This document shows, in pieces, positions 36,650 through 48,390 of a stretch of DNA of 64,000 nucleotides (position 1 is its first letter; each line of letters opens with the position of its first letter). The translations under genes and the position numbers were made by a program. The stretch is from Gavia stellata (Eukaryota > Chordata > Aves > Gaviiformes > Gaviidae), in the NCBI RefSeq assembly GCF_030936135.1, contig NC_082600.1, positions 1,488,001 through 1,552,000 on the forward strand. The letters run 5' to 3'. The notes beneath the pieces are model-generated. The model made no database searches, was not told where the DNA came from, and was given only the letters and a program-made list of their open reading frames with translations.

Positions 36650-39600
36650 GGGTGAGGGTCTTCCAGCCAGCTCAACCCTCCCCAAGAAGGGTGAGCATCC
36701 TCCGGCTCCACCGGCCCTTAATTCTAGCCGTTACGTTGCAGGGTTGAGGTATCGCCGCTTTTGAACAACTCACAAAGCTGTTACTGCATGAGAAGACTAA
36801 AGCTACAGTGTATTTATATCCACCATCCAACGGAAGTGTAAAAATAAGTTTTTCCCCAGGTTTATTTACTAAATTGTTTCACATTCGATGAAATAGTTAC
36901 AACAATACTTACAGAGCGTTATCACAAGAGCAAACACATTGAGAACACTAGTAAAGACTGAGAATGCAGGTTACAGTTATTTTCCTGTCGAACTCAAATG
37001 CCACTTTTGTAAACAATAACAAAACCAGAACATTGCTGCTAAAAAAGATGTACACATAAAAACACTCTACGTACACAAAACTACATATATCGTTTTATAC
37101 TCCCAACCAAAGCACACTGGTCAAGTCCGAGTACAGTTTGGTATTCTCTGTACAATTATTAAATCCTGCTAAAAATTATAGTTATCCTTCGGTTTAAAAT
37201 ACAGCACAGCGCATAAGGCCAAAAAATAGGAATTATCATCCAGTTCTTTGCTTTTCAGTTAAATATCAAGAATTTAAGGCAAGTTTGGACATTTTGCATT
37301 GTTTCATATGGTGAATGGGGACTTACAGATGGCAAATTCACAAAAGTAACACACTGTCTCCCAGAAAATGTTAACTGTTTGTAATGCGTACTGGACACAT
37401 TTGCCCCTCTAGAAATACCAACTAGACTTTCTGAAAGAAAAGCATTCCTAGCAGGAGACGCTGTCAAGAAGCTTACAGATTAATATCTTAAAAAAAAAAA
37501 AAGGCAGAAATTCAGGAACTGTATGTACACGTATCAACTCATACCCATTTTAAAGTGCTTTACAGATAATTTTGAGTGATTAAGAAATAGAACTGGATGA
37601 TAATTTATAGTTGTATGACATCTTATTTGAAGGTCCTTAATTTTTAAACTGCAAGACAGATGTTACAATGAAAGTATTGTTTTTTAAATGCAGATTTAAA
37701 CTGATTGTTGTGTCTGATCTTCCTATAACCAAGCACTTCAGTGAACAGGACAAGCAGCACCCGGAACAGAAAATGAAGATGGTATGATTTGAAGTGACAC
37801 GATCCCTAGGTTGATACACTGTTCGATCCATTTCTAGCTAAACAGTTCACCTACTAAGAGCAGTATATTTCCTTAGGAATTTTTCCCATTCTTCATACCA
37901 AGCCTGCATACTAAGAAGTTTTTTACGCTGCTATCTTAGATTTTGCAACACCACATACACAATACAGGGTCAACCTCTATGACCTAATTTAACATTGCCC
38001 CTGCCTAGCTAAAGGGAATAAAACATTTTGCGATTTTAAGCGCTTTGACTTCCATAAATGAAAGATGTTTATATAAACATTGAATAACCACCAACACCAT
38101 CGTTACCTACGGATTGTTTGTTCTGATGAAGTCAAAACGATTTCTGTACCTTGCACCACTTTCTACTAACTGAAAACAGTGTTTACTAATACTTCCAATC
38201 AGAACATGTGTATGAGCGCCTTCATTCACGGAATCCTACTGTAGTTAAGCTCTAAAAGGTACGGCATATACCAAACTGTGGGGAAAGCCTCCTATCAATA
38301 AAAGGCATAAACTTCTCTTGTAGGTAAGGAATTTTTCTTATTTTGATATTAGTTTGTGAAGTGTCTTTATCTCCGGTGTATATCAGAAAATACGATAATC
38401 AATGGCATCTCTGTAAAACAGACCGAAAAGTAAAACAGAACATGTAAGTGTTCAGCTTGTGCATTTACCTGAAGAGAATGAGAAGGCAATCTACACAACA
38501 GGCTGAAACATCTCCCTTAACCCCCAGCCCCAAACCTGCTCCCCTTACTTCTCCTCCCCACACACAAACATGCAACATAACACCCACGTAGCTACTTGTG
38601 TCCTATCAATAGATTCACTGGAATAATTAAGTTACGCTATTATTGCTATATAACTAGAATCATTAGTGGGTCAAACAAACTGCATTGAAAACGCTGAAAT
38701 TGTTAATTTTGGTTGCTTTTAAAGTCCTGCTTAATTCTACCAAATTGGAAGAATACATGCAGGATTTTATAATCTGTGCAAAGACCTGTCGCCTATGAAT
38801 AATGTTTTACAGTGAAAACACCCTCATCTCCTTGACTGTTTAAAATCTGAATGCTAGCGCATGGAAGAACAAGGAACACCACTGTTTGCCTGGCTGCAAT
38901 TAGCTTTGCAGGAACTTAGAATAAATCAAGTACACTCAAAACCCTCCACTTAGCATACTTCTAAAGAAATGGCTTTTAAAGCAACTATTTCAAATATTAT
39001 TGCACCTTCAATAATAATACTATATGGGCTTGAAAACCAAGAGAAAACAAACATTAATTTAACATGTTAAAACAAGGGGAAAATAACTCAGGAGGCAGAA
39101 AAATTCTTCAGTACCAGGCCTGGCAATACACATACAGACATCAAAACAGAAATTCAGGATAACCATGATTCCTAGTTAAAATCAGAAGACAAACCAGAAC
39201 ATTCTAAATTAGCTAAAATTCGTATTTATTCAGTCATCTATTTTAAATAATGGTTATAACCCACAGCATCGCTTTCTATTTATCTGCCCAAATTTTCACT
39301 AAGTTTAGGGCTATCACAAAGTTTTATCTGTTGAGAATCACAGGAACCGACCTTCAGTACTCCGCTACACAGAACACACACGGGATGAGCAACTATGCCC
39401 TGCGCTCTCCATTCACTGCAATTTGTGTTAAAGGCAAGACTGTCTGAAGAAGCCGAGATGGGATCTCACTATTCACTCCCTATTTATGTATTTGTGAGGG
39501 TAGGAACAATAAACGTAGATCTTCTGGGGGAAAAAAAAAGTAATAAATGTAGAGCTCATTCAGTACATTGTGTTATTCTTGACAGTTTTCATAGGCACGA

Positions 39601-40685
39601 ATGTATCAAGCAAGTAAGAAACAAAAACACTTGAACAATCAAAACAATCATGCTTTATGCATACTGCACTAAAATGAGTAACAGCCTTACTGTTAAGTCC
39701 TACATGTAGCACCATTTTTATATCCGAACACTCTGAGAAAGCAATCATACATTCTTTCAAAAAAGGGAGTTATATGGAATATGGACACAAGTGCGCTTGG
39801 GAGAAGGATGGGATGGATTCATCTTTGAGTATTTATTTCATATCGTGTTATGAATGCTGCTGTGGCGTCTTTTGATGCATTACTCTTGTAATTTTTCCTT
39901 GCATTACAATTGAAAACACACAGCAGACTAGCAAGATTAAGTCATTTAATCTAGCACTCATCCACAAAATGAAAATATAAGGGAAAGCTAGAAATGTGAT
40001 TTCTCTTCAGCAGATTCAAAAATTTCATTAAGAGGCAATAAATTTGCCTTGTAAATTTCTTTTAGTAGTTACTAATTATCATCCCAGCCCTCCTACCAGT
40101 AAGGAGGTAACAAAGGAGAGTGTACAGGCAACATACTATGGCATTTGTTATTTACAAACCTTGAGATACAGGAACAAGGCAGCCCTTTAGTTACTGTTCA
40201 TAAAAAAAATTATGAAGCACTGGCATTTTCTTAATATGAAGACGCAACCAGACAACTATCAGCAAACTGTCCAGTCATACACCACATTCACTCACCTTTC
40301 ACCCCAAGCACAGTAAACTTCATATTTCATAGTAGGCAGGAGGAAGAGAGAAAAGCTCTAGAAAGTGAAAGGGTTAGATATACAGTAAGTTTTCTAACCA
40401 TATCCCAGGCATGTACAGTACTCCCAAAATTCACTGCCATTGACAGGACGCTATCTAAACCCAGCTGGTAAACAAGCTTTCCACTCCTTCTGCCCATTGT
40501 CACTAAACTAACAAAGGCCAATTACCGGAAGAAAACAAATCCTTCCTCATTTCAGTCCCAACTTCACCACATTCCTCCAACTTTCCAGCTTCAGAAAATG
40601 CAGCTTATGGTCTCCACTAGCAGGGTTTATTTTCAAGCAGATTAAGCTCCATCTTTGCATCAGGTCCGTAAAGTCCTGCTTTTCA
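36650..40685 (-). other. KLHL28: KLHL28 3' UTR (extent inferred)
   Basis: About 4 kb of AT-rich, repeat-free, unique sequence follows the KLHL28 stop codon with no recognised gene. Several ATTTA words and multiple AATAAA hexamers on the minus strand are present, so alternative 3' ends are likely. No open frame of note occurs. The distal boundary is a guess based on AATAAA positions. The proximal end is set by the stop codon. Confidence 0.5.
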
Positions 40686-40849
40686 TCAAAGCGCAGTCAA
40701 ACCAAAATTGCATCGACAGTACATCATGCCAGCAGAGTCCAGCCAGGTATCCGAGATGGGATCGTATTTCTGTACAGTGTTCAGATAGGATGACCCCGAA
40801 TGACCTCCAACTACGTAAAGGTAGTTATCAATTACAGCTGCACCAACTC
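40686..40849 (-). CDS. KLHL28: KLHL28 coding exon 4 (last Kelch blade and stop)
   Basis: 164 bp from acceptor CCAATAG|GAGTTGGTG, encoding VGAAVIDNYLYVVGGHSGSS to the C-terminal CRCNFGLTAL, then TGA at 40688-40686. Too short to be listed as a long open frame, but the blade motif and splice site are clear. Confidence 0.95.
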
Positions 40850-43800
40850 CTATTGGAAAGAAAAAACCAAGATTGCGTGATCACCAAGTGTGGAAATAAG
40901 TAGCATTTTTGTTCCTAACTGGAACCCCCCCCCCCCGGAACCTGAAGGCTGAACAGACAAGTGTAAAGATGGGTGTAAATGAAGAGTCATTCTCTGTTCA
41001 CGTCTTACACTCCTTTTTGACTCTTCTTGCACCCTCTCCTATGACAAAGCTATGCTCTTCTATCCCAATACTCCTTGTCAGGGAGACAGAAGAGAGGATG
41101 CATTACTGAGTCTCAACGTAAAATAAAATACAATAGAACAGTAACCACAGAATTGCTGAAACTCACTGAAAATCAATGAAAAAATAGAAGGTAGAGTAGA
41201 AATATTACTTCATATTATTAATACTGAGCTGTAAAAAAAATAAACTGGACTGTAATTAAAAATAGAGAAATAAATACTCATTCTTTCACAGAGCTGATCA
41301 AGTGATCTTCATTCATAGATGAAGTGCAACGCTCTGTAGACAAGTCACTGCAACTTTATTGCAGCTGCTGTCAGGTCAAACAGCAGTTTATTTCTGAAAG
41401 GGTATTCGATTAACTGCTGAGAGTTTTGTATGTCCCTACCTGTTCTGGGTTCCTTCATAGGTCGACACACAGTCCACTGATTTTGATGAGGATCGTATCT
41501 CTCAATGCTCGATAAGTGAGACACACCATTGTGTCCACCTACTACAAAAATGAAGCCCAGCATGACACCGACACCAAAGTTTATTCGTTTATCAGCCATT
41601 GAAGCGACTGTCTCCCACGAGTTTTTACTTGGATCGTAACGCTCCATGCTGCAAATACAAACAAACAACTTGTGAGGCTTGGATTTTAGTGACATTTGAA
41701 TTTCACTCCACAAGAAGTCTGCATTTGTCAGAGGTACATCTAGTTCTGCCAACCAATACTACTACACACAGGAGTAACGCTACAGAGTGCTTGAGCTGAC
41801 GGAAAATTCTGCGGCGTGGTTGCTTTGCACAATGCAATGGTAGCACTCAAGAAACTAAAGCCAGTGTTATCACCTCAGAAGCATCAATCCCATCCTAGGG
41901 TCCTTCGACAACACAAAGCAGCTGGAGGTTCTCAACAGAGGGTTGCCAAAAAGCAGTTTTAGCATATTTCATCCTGACACAGCGACTGCAGTTCAGGCAC
42001 TTTTCTGATGTCCTCGTGCCACTACCCTGGATCTTTAGGTGACATATTGAAACAAAGCAAGGCTTTTCAAAGCTGGCCTCAGAACCGAAAGCTCTTTCAA
42101 GTATGACTGCTGCTATTCATTAAAAAAGCAACTCATGCAAAACTGAACACAATGCAGACCTGAAGTGTATCTATTTGGGTAACACATCAAATCAAAAACT
42201 TCCTGGAGGCTTGCCTGAAAACGACAGAGAGGAAAAAATATGGAGAGCATATCCTTCAGGAAAAGCAGCAAAGAGGTGGCTGATCAAAACACTAAGGAAA
42301 GAAGAGGCCTTCAGGGTAAAATGGAAATGAATTATCATCATCATTATTATTTTTTTTAATCACTGGAGCTGTACAGATGGTCAGTCATTAACACACTCAC
42401 GGCACGTAGCCATTCCCTGCCCAAAGTGTAGCTTCAGTAGCACGAGGGAGCAGAAAAGAGGGGAAGAAAAAAAATCAGAAGAACTACAGAGTTGGAGAAA
42501 AGGTGCTTAATTACAGAGCAGTCAGCTTTCTTTTAATTCTAGAGCTTGTATGAGTGTAATGACTGTATGGCATGGCGTATTACTCACACTCTTAAAAAAA
42601 ATTAAAAAAAATAATTCAATAAACCCAAAATTATTCAGTAAAAAGTAAATTAAATTTAAAAAGGCAAATAATGAAATACCAGATTCTTATAACTCTACAG
42701 GAGCTGCTAGAGATTCCTTTCTGACTGAGTAAGAGAGATGTGGCACAAGGAGTGAGGCTACTACAGAATTTTAATGTTGTTAAGAGCCTTCCCTTTAAAG
42801 GTACCAGCTTGATAAAGACATTTCCTATTGCTCCAGTGATAAGTCTTACATTTCCTGAAAGGAGGTTATCGAGTTTACGTTTCAAAGGCCTGTGTGCAGA
42901 CTGAGCATTCAACTTTAGGGAACCACTGCTGGCAAGAGCAAGGGCTTGATTATCTTCCTTTTTTTATGGTCTGTGCAACAAGGCTGCAGTGGAGTGAGCA
43001 CCCAGAGGTCCCGCAGTAACTCCTGGTACTCCCAATCTACTACTAAAGCTGATAGTTCTGTATGGTACAAAGATGGTATGGAACTAAGAGCGACCACACA
43101 GGACAATAGCGCAGCTTAATTATTCCAAGTCAAATTCCCATGTGAGGAAATCCTAGAGTCAACAGAAAACTTATAGAGATGGCTTGCTCGTCTATTAAGT
43201 ATTTCAATTGCTATTACAGTTCATAATTTAAAATACAAGAAATTCAAATAATGTCACATTAAGTTTCATAAAATCCTGTCACAACCATACCAAACAGTTT
43301 AACTTATTGCTGTTTTGTATTTCAGTAATTTAAGAAATTGTTTTCATTTTCCAAGTGAAAACTACTTAGCTATACTTTTCTATTTGGAAACCAATCCTTT
43401 GCTTCACAAACTGTTTTATATAAAAACGTAATAAGTATAAAAAGTAAGTACAATTAATGACTAGTGCAATGTTGTTATACTACTCTGTTAAACAATTATT
43501 CTATCCCTTCCTGTAAGCGAGATTTTAATTTGCATTCTTTATTCAGCTATTTAGACTTGTAGTTTATTAATTTGCTTCCTGGAGGGACATACGGCTGATT
43601 TGTTCCCATTTTAATGAAGAGAAGAGAATACAAACGATTTCTTTGCGTAACTAAATGTCTCTGTCCATCCATAGAGAGCAATATGGAACAGAATAATTAA
43701 AGAGCATGCTGGTACCAGGAAACCTCTTTGCGAACGTAAGCTCTGCAGCAAGCCCACTTCTGCTCAGGAGCCAGACCGGTAACCACCATCCTGAACTTTA

Positions 43801-46800
43801 CTAGTATCATTAAGTCTACTTTAAGATTCCACCTGAGGTATATATTTATTTTGCATATACTAAGCGTGTGAAAAATCCTATTCATTTCAGATCAGCGTTT
43901 TAAACGTTAAAGCTAACCACGCATCCTAATATTTTGCAGGCTTGAGGTACAAGGATTCACATAGCGCTGGCACGGTGCTGAGCAAGCCTCTCCGGAGAGC
44001 TCAGTGACTGAGGTGCAGCACCAGGACGCAGATACAAGCACACTACCTTGGGGCCTGAGCAAATAAGCCCACACTACACTGATCTGCTGAGTTAATCAGT
44101 TTGGGTGGCTACAAGGTCAGGTGTCTGCACCACCTTGCTTAGTAATATGTATATACATCTTTGTCTTTACCCCTTCTTAAGGACTAAAAAAAAAAAACCA
44201 CCCCAAACAAACCAGCTCTGAGCTGCAACACGTGAAGGTAAGTTAAAATAAAGATTTCCCAGCTGAATTATCAGACTGATACTGCAGAACAAGGATTAAT
44301 GAGGCCCACTGTGGATTACCAATCTATCTCAGAATAATTTTTAATTGGCTGCCGAACACAAGCTTAACAATGAGTTTTGCCGATTTCCAGCTTATGACAT
44401 CGAGCTACACACATCAAAAGCACATACCTGTTCATATGGGCAGGACCATAACCACCAATGGCATATATCATTCCGTCCAAGACAGCTGCAGCAAAACAAC
44501 TTCTTGTTTTGTTCATTGGGGCCACTAGCTGCCATTCCTTCACTTTAGGAATGTATTTCTCTACAGTTCGTAAATAAGACTGCCCATCATAGCCACCTAA
44601 GGCGTAGAGCTCTCCTGCCAGAACTACCACTCCCAGAGTACTCCGGCTCTCAAACATCCTTTCAAGAGATGTCCAAGTGTTCGTATCGGGGTCCCAGCAC
44701 TCCACTGAATTCTCATGCTTTCGGTAACTGATGCCTTGACACACGTGGGTTGCAATCCCTCCTACAACATATATTTTCTGGTCTAGGACACATATTCCAA
44801 ATTCATAGCGGGGAATGCTAAGAGGTGCCAGGCCTATCCAGGAGTCATTCTGGGGAAAATACATTTCAACACTGAAATAGAAAAACAAAGATTATGTGAG
44901 CAAACCTAACTGTGAAGTGCAAATGAGCATCAAGGAACACAGTCTTAAGAGAATTTCATATATCCCATCCGATGTTTGCTGTTTCTTCCAATAGCCCAAA
45001 CGTAAGCTAAAATCAAATGCTGTTCACTGTTCTAAAGAGTTAAAAACCCAGGGTCTCACAGCCTAAAGTGCGATGCAGCAACACAGCAAGTAGCCACAGC
45101 GCCAAGTCTGAGACCTGAAATGATGAATTTTGAAAGTACAAACCAAGCAGACCGCAGAGAAGGCAGGACAGCATCGTGGATAACGCGAGGGAAGACAATA
45201 CAGTGCTGATGCTACAGCAGCTTTTGGAGGTAGGCTGTGACTGGGGTCAGCTAAAAATACAAACCAAAGGGATAAGAAGGGTAAACTGAAAAAAATACAT
45301 CAGAAGAGCCACAGAGATGGGAGGGAGAATGAAAGGGAGAATTAGAGAGGGGGAAGCACATGTCTATATATACACGTACAAACGTACGTTTAGAAAGTAC
45401 AGTTTGTAGTTTTGTAAATACATATTTTACATGCACTGTATAATTTAAACGAAATGTCAAAGTAGAACAAACTAATTTGAGCAACCTGGTTTCGTGGAAG
45501 GTGTCCCTGCCCATGGCAGGGGGGCTGGAACTAGATGAGCTTTAAGGTCCCTTCCAACCCAAACTATTCTATGACTCTATGATAAATCTGTTTTCAAAAT
45601 ACTGTTTATTTGCATTTTCTTTCAATTATACTCAGTGTTAAGATATGGTGTCTCTAGCCTGTCACGTATAAAGACTAGTCAATCTACCTGAATAGTTTCG
45701 TTAATAAATTACTTAAATTATTTAAAAGAGTATCTGGTACACAGGAAATAAGATCTGTTCAAAAAATATGCAGGAAAATGAAGGCACTGGAGAGCTGATA
45801 GCCACTAAGAACCCAGAAGCAGGGATTGCTGAAAGACCAGACTGGCTCTTGACAGCAGCAGCCCAGTTAGAAAAGAGCAGTACTAAATATATTCTAAGTA
45901 ATTTTGTTATGATGAAGCAGGGGTTAACTGTAAGTGAAAAACCAGCCTTCCTGCAAGTAGAAATGACAAGTAGAATGAGAATAGTGGAATTAAGGTTTCC
46001 TACTTCACAATTTTAATTGTATTAGGTATTATTTGTTTAATCGATCTGTGACTTTTTTTTTTGGTATGTCAAGAGCAATTGTTTAAACTTCAGTATTAAC
46101 TGAAACAACAGTTTAGGAAAAACTAATATGAATAATAAGTTAAAGGAAGAGCAAATTTTTGTATGCATTAAAACATGGTTAATAGTAGTAAAGAGCATTT
46201 TTGTTTAAAAAAAATTAAAATAACCCCAACTACATTGGTATGTAATATTGTTACAATCATTGAAGCAGGTGTGAAAGAAACAGAGCTGAAGAATATCAGA
46301 GGATGACTTCATTCTCTCAAACAAACAGAGCTTTTATTAAGCACAAACCCCCCTTTATTTTTTAAATCTATAAGCCCAACAATTCCCAGTCCCAACATCT
46401 AGTTTACTATCGATACTTATTATCGGGAAAGTTAACTTTAAATAACTTTGACAACATCTCTAAACACAGGGAAAAAGATCATACAGATCTTCCCAGGTTT
46501 TTAAGTGCATGTATATATATGCATGGAACTGTCACAGAAAAGACTATCTCAGAGTAAAACGTTATCCCAGAGTTCAGCTGTAGAACTGGTTCGGGCAGTC
46601 TGCCTTAACACAAAACATTTACTGCATTAATAAGGGTACATTCAACATCAAAGCTCTATATGTGTATGAGTACGTATGCATATATATGCAGACCCACACA
46701 TAGTTTAACTACCATTTCTGGAAATGTTAATACAAAGTTAAAAGTAAACCCAACCATACCAGTATGGGGAGGAAAGCTATTTTTCTCTCTATTAAGTTCC

Positions 46801-48390
46801 TTTTGCTCACATGATTAGCCTCAGGGATGTAACCAACTACTCTAGTAACTAAAGAGGAGGTTCTCTTTGAAAACCAGCTAAAGAACGATGGGCCCTTACC
46901 TGTTTCTGCCACCATGGATATGGATACCTACTCAGCAGCAGAGGCTAAAGTCACGATTACATTATGATCAAGAACGTGACATTGCTAAAAATTACCTCTT
47001 CGCTCTTCCCTGATTAAGTCTATTTTAACTCAGAAGTCCTTGGAATTATCAGGAAGCGTATTTTTCATATATTAGGTTAAATTTTATGATTTGATTGTCT
47101 GGAATAATAATAGATCAGGGAAACATTACGTAAGATGAAAAGACCTGAAAGGATAAAGTAGCAGCATACAAACTCTAATTAACCACTTTTATTAACCAAA
47201 TTCTCAATCAACAGAATTAAAATGGTAAGATTTTATAGCTATTTGTGTTGGCACAAACAAAACCCCGTAACACTGAAGATTGCTCATGAAATCAAAAAGC
47301 ATTTTGAATTCAGTGCTCGTCCTTGCTCAAAAAAAAAAAATCTACTTAAGGGTTCTTATGAAGGAAAGCAGTAACTACAGTCCTGCAAACCACAGCTCTT
47401 CAATGACTGTCTTAATCCTGACCCAGGGCGATAACAAACGTGCATGAACATCACACCACTCAAGTGCTGCAACAACTTTCCTCTTACTTACCTTTCCAAA
47501 CAGGCGAACAGTCCAGCTTTTCCTCCTACGGCACAAAGAACTTTAGGAGCACAGCGAGGTCGTGTCATCAACATGGTCTGGTGGGATAGTCTGTGTTCAG
47601 GCATAAAGTGGTATTTTAGGGCCTCATTTAGCAGATGCTTACAAGTATGGTCATCACGAATGAGATGGTTTGCTTCGTATAACCTCGTAAGAAACTTAAC
47701 GCTCAGCAGTGGCAACCGAACGCAATGCAGCAGCTGCGCTAAGTACTTCTGTCGCTCCTGTACATCATATTTGATCCAGGACTCTAGTGCATAAAAAACA
47801 GTTTCCTCTGTCACAACATTCAAGCAGTCATTGGAAACAATTTCATCCAATTCAGAATGCGTAAGCTCAAAAAATTCTTCCGTCTGACAAACATCTTCAA
47901 AGTTTTGACAAATGTACTTGTTAGCAGCCAGGTAGAGGTCATGGCAGCCATAGGTCTCTGCAAAACGAGAAATCCCGATGCAATTGCCAGGATCAAGCTG
48001 GCTTTCAAGAAATGCACAACACTCCTTCACTACCAGTTTGATCTGGAGAAGATTCGCAGCTGGAAGAAGCGACTCTACAGTGTCTTGCGAGATAAACACA
48101 GTTCCTGTGTAGGCATACTCCACGATGGCCTGCAGGGCTGCCTCATCGATGCACTGGAACTCCACCTCTGAGTTCTCCTTCTCGGAAAGGTTCCCAGTGA
48201 ACATGGCTTTGAAGTATGGACTGATGCTGGCAAGCACCACTTTGTGGGCATGGATCTTGACATCTCCAACTCTAAGGATAATGTCACAGAGCTCGTGATG
48301 CTGTCGAAGGAGGTTCAAGCCTTGCAGAAGCTGTTCAGAATGCAAGTGGGTTAAGTTGGCAAGCATGTAGGTTGGAGACGACTGGTCCAT
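40686..48390 (-). CDS. KLHL28: KLHL28, Kelch-like protein 28, complete spliced CDS (4 exons)
   Basis: Joining 48390-47492, 44871-44428, 41648-41440 and 40849-40686 gives 1716 bp, or 571 residues plus TGA, the length I recall for human KLHL28. Order: short N terminus (MDQSSPTYMLANL), BTB about residues 35-131 (CDIILRVGDVKIHAHKVVLA), BACK about 136-240, and six Kelch blades from about residue 284 to the end, with GG...Y...W spacing and the terminal CRCNFGLTAL. BTB-BACK-Kelch proteins typically bridge substrates to Cullin-3 ubiquitin ligase. A substrate for KLHL28 is not established to my knowledge. All introns have GT-AG ends, with phases 2, 2 and 1. The start is the ATG at 48390; an in-frame TTG nine bases upstream lies in intron sequence and is not used. 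Head to head with TOGARAM1 on the right. No disabling change is seen. Confidence 0.97.
40850..41439 (-). other. KLHL28: KLHL28 intron 3 (coding)
   Basis: 590 bp, GT-AG, phase 1. AT-rich. A C/G homopolymer lies at about 40926-40939. Nothing else seen. Confidence 0.9.
41440..41648 (-). CDS. KLHL28: KLHL28 coding exon 3 (Kelch repeats)
   Basis: 209 bp from acceptor TTTGCAG|C to donor AACAG|GTAGGG. It encodes SMERYDPSKNSWETVASMAD and then FIFVVGGHNGVSHL and WTVCRPMKEPRTG. It enters in phase 2 and leaves in phase 1. Confidence 0.96.
41649..44427 (-). other. KLHL28: KLHL28 intron 2 (coding)
   Basis: 2779 bp, GT-AG, phase 2. AT-rich unique DNA. Contains a short (ATC)n(ATT)n(T)n microsatellite near 42336-42360 and an A-run with C-rich tail near 44187-44210. 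No nested exon is recognised. Confidence 0.9.
44428..44871 (-). CDS. KLHL28: KLHL28 coding exon 2 (Kelch repeats)
   Basis: 444 bp, from acceptor CTATTTCAG|T to donor AACAG|GTATGT. It begins within codon 300 (Ser) and continues VEMYFPQNDSWIG. It includes GGIATHV, GELYALGGYDGQSYL and MIYAIGGYGPAHMN, covering about three Kelch blades. Both ends are phase 2, so skipping would keep frame and remove these blades. Confidence 0.97.
44872..47491 (-). other. KLHL28: KLHL28 intron 1 (coding)
   Basis: 2620 bp, GT-AG, phase 2. Holds one CR1 fragment at 45477-45583 inserted antisense to the gene. The remainder is AT-rich with no recognised element. Confidence 0.9.
45477..45583 (+). mobile_element. CR1: CR1 LINE 3' fragment
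   Basis: 'ttgagcaacctggtttcgtg' continues through 'ccatggcaggggggctggaa' to 'attctatgactctatgat', the CR1 3' end with an ATTCTATG-type tail. Same subfamily as 9130. It lies in a KLHL28 intron, antisense to the gene. Confidence 0.95.
47492..48390 (-). CDS. KLHL28: KLHL28 coding exon 1 (BTB and BACK)
   Basis: Encodes residues 1-299 plus two bases of codon 300. It contains the whole BTB domain, with the conserved H-A-H-K-V-L-A-S...Y-F-A-M-F core, and the BACK domain with the ALESWIKYDVQER segment. It ends at a consensus donor, GGAAAG|GTAAGT. The ATG directly follows a TTTGTCACAG acceptor, so the 5' UTR exon appears to be joined right at the start codon. Confidence 0.97.
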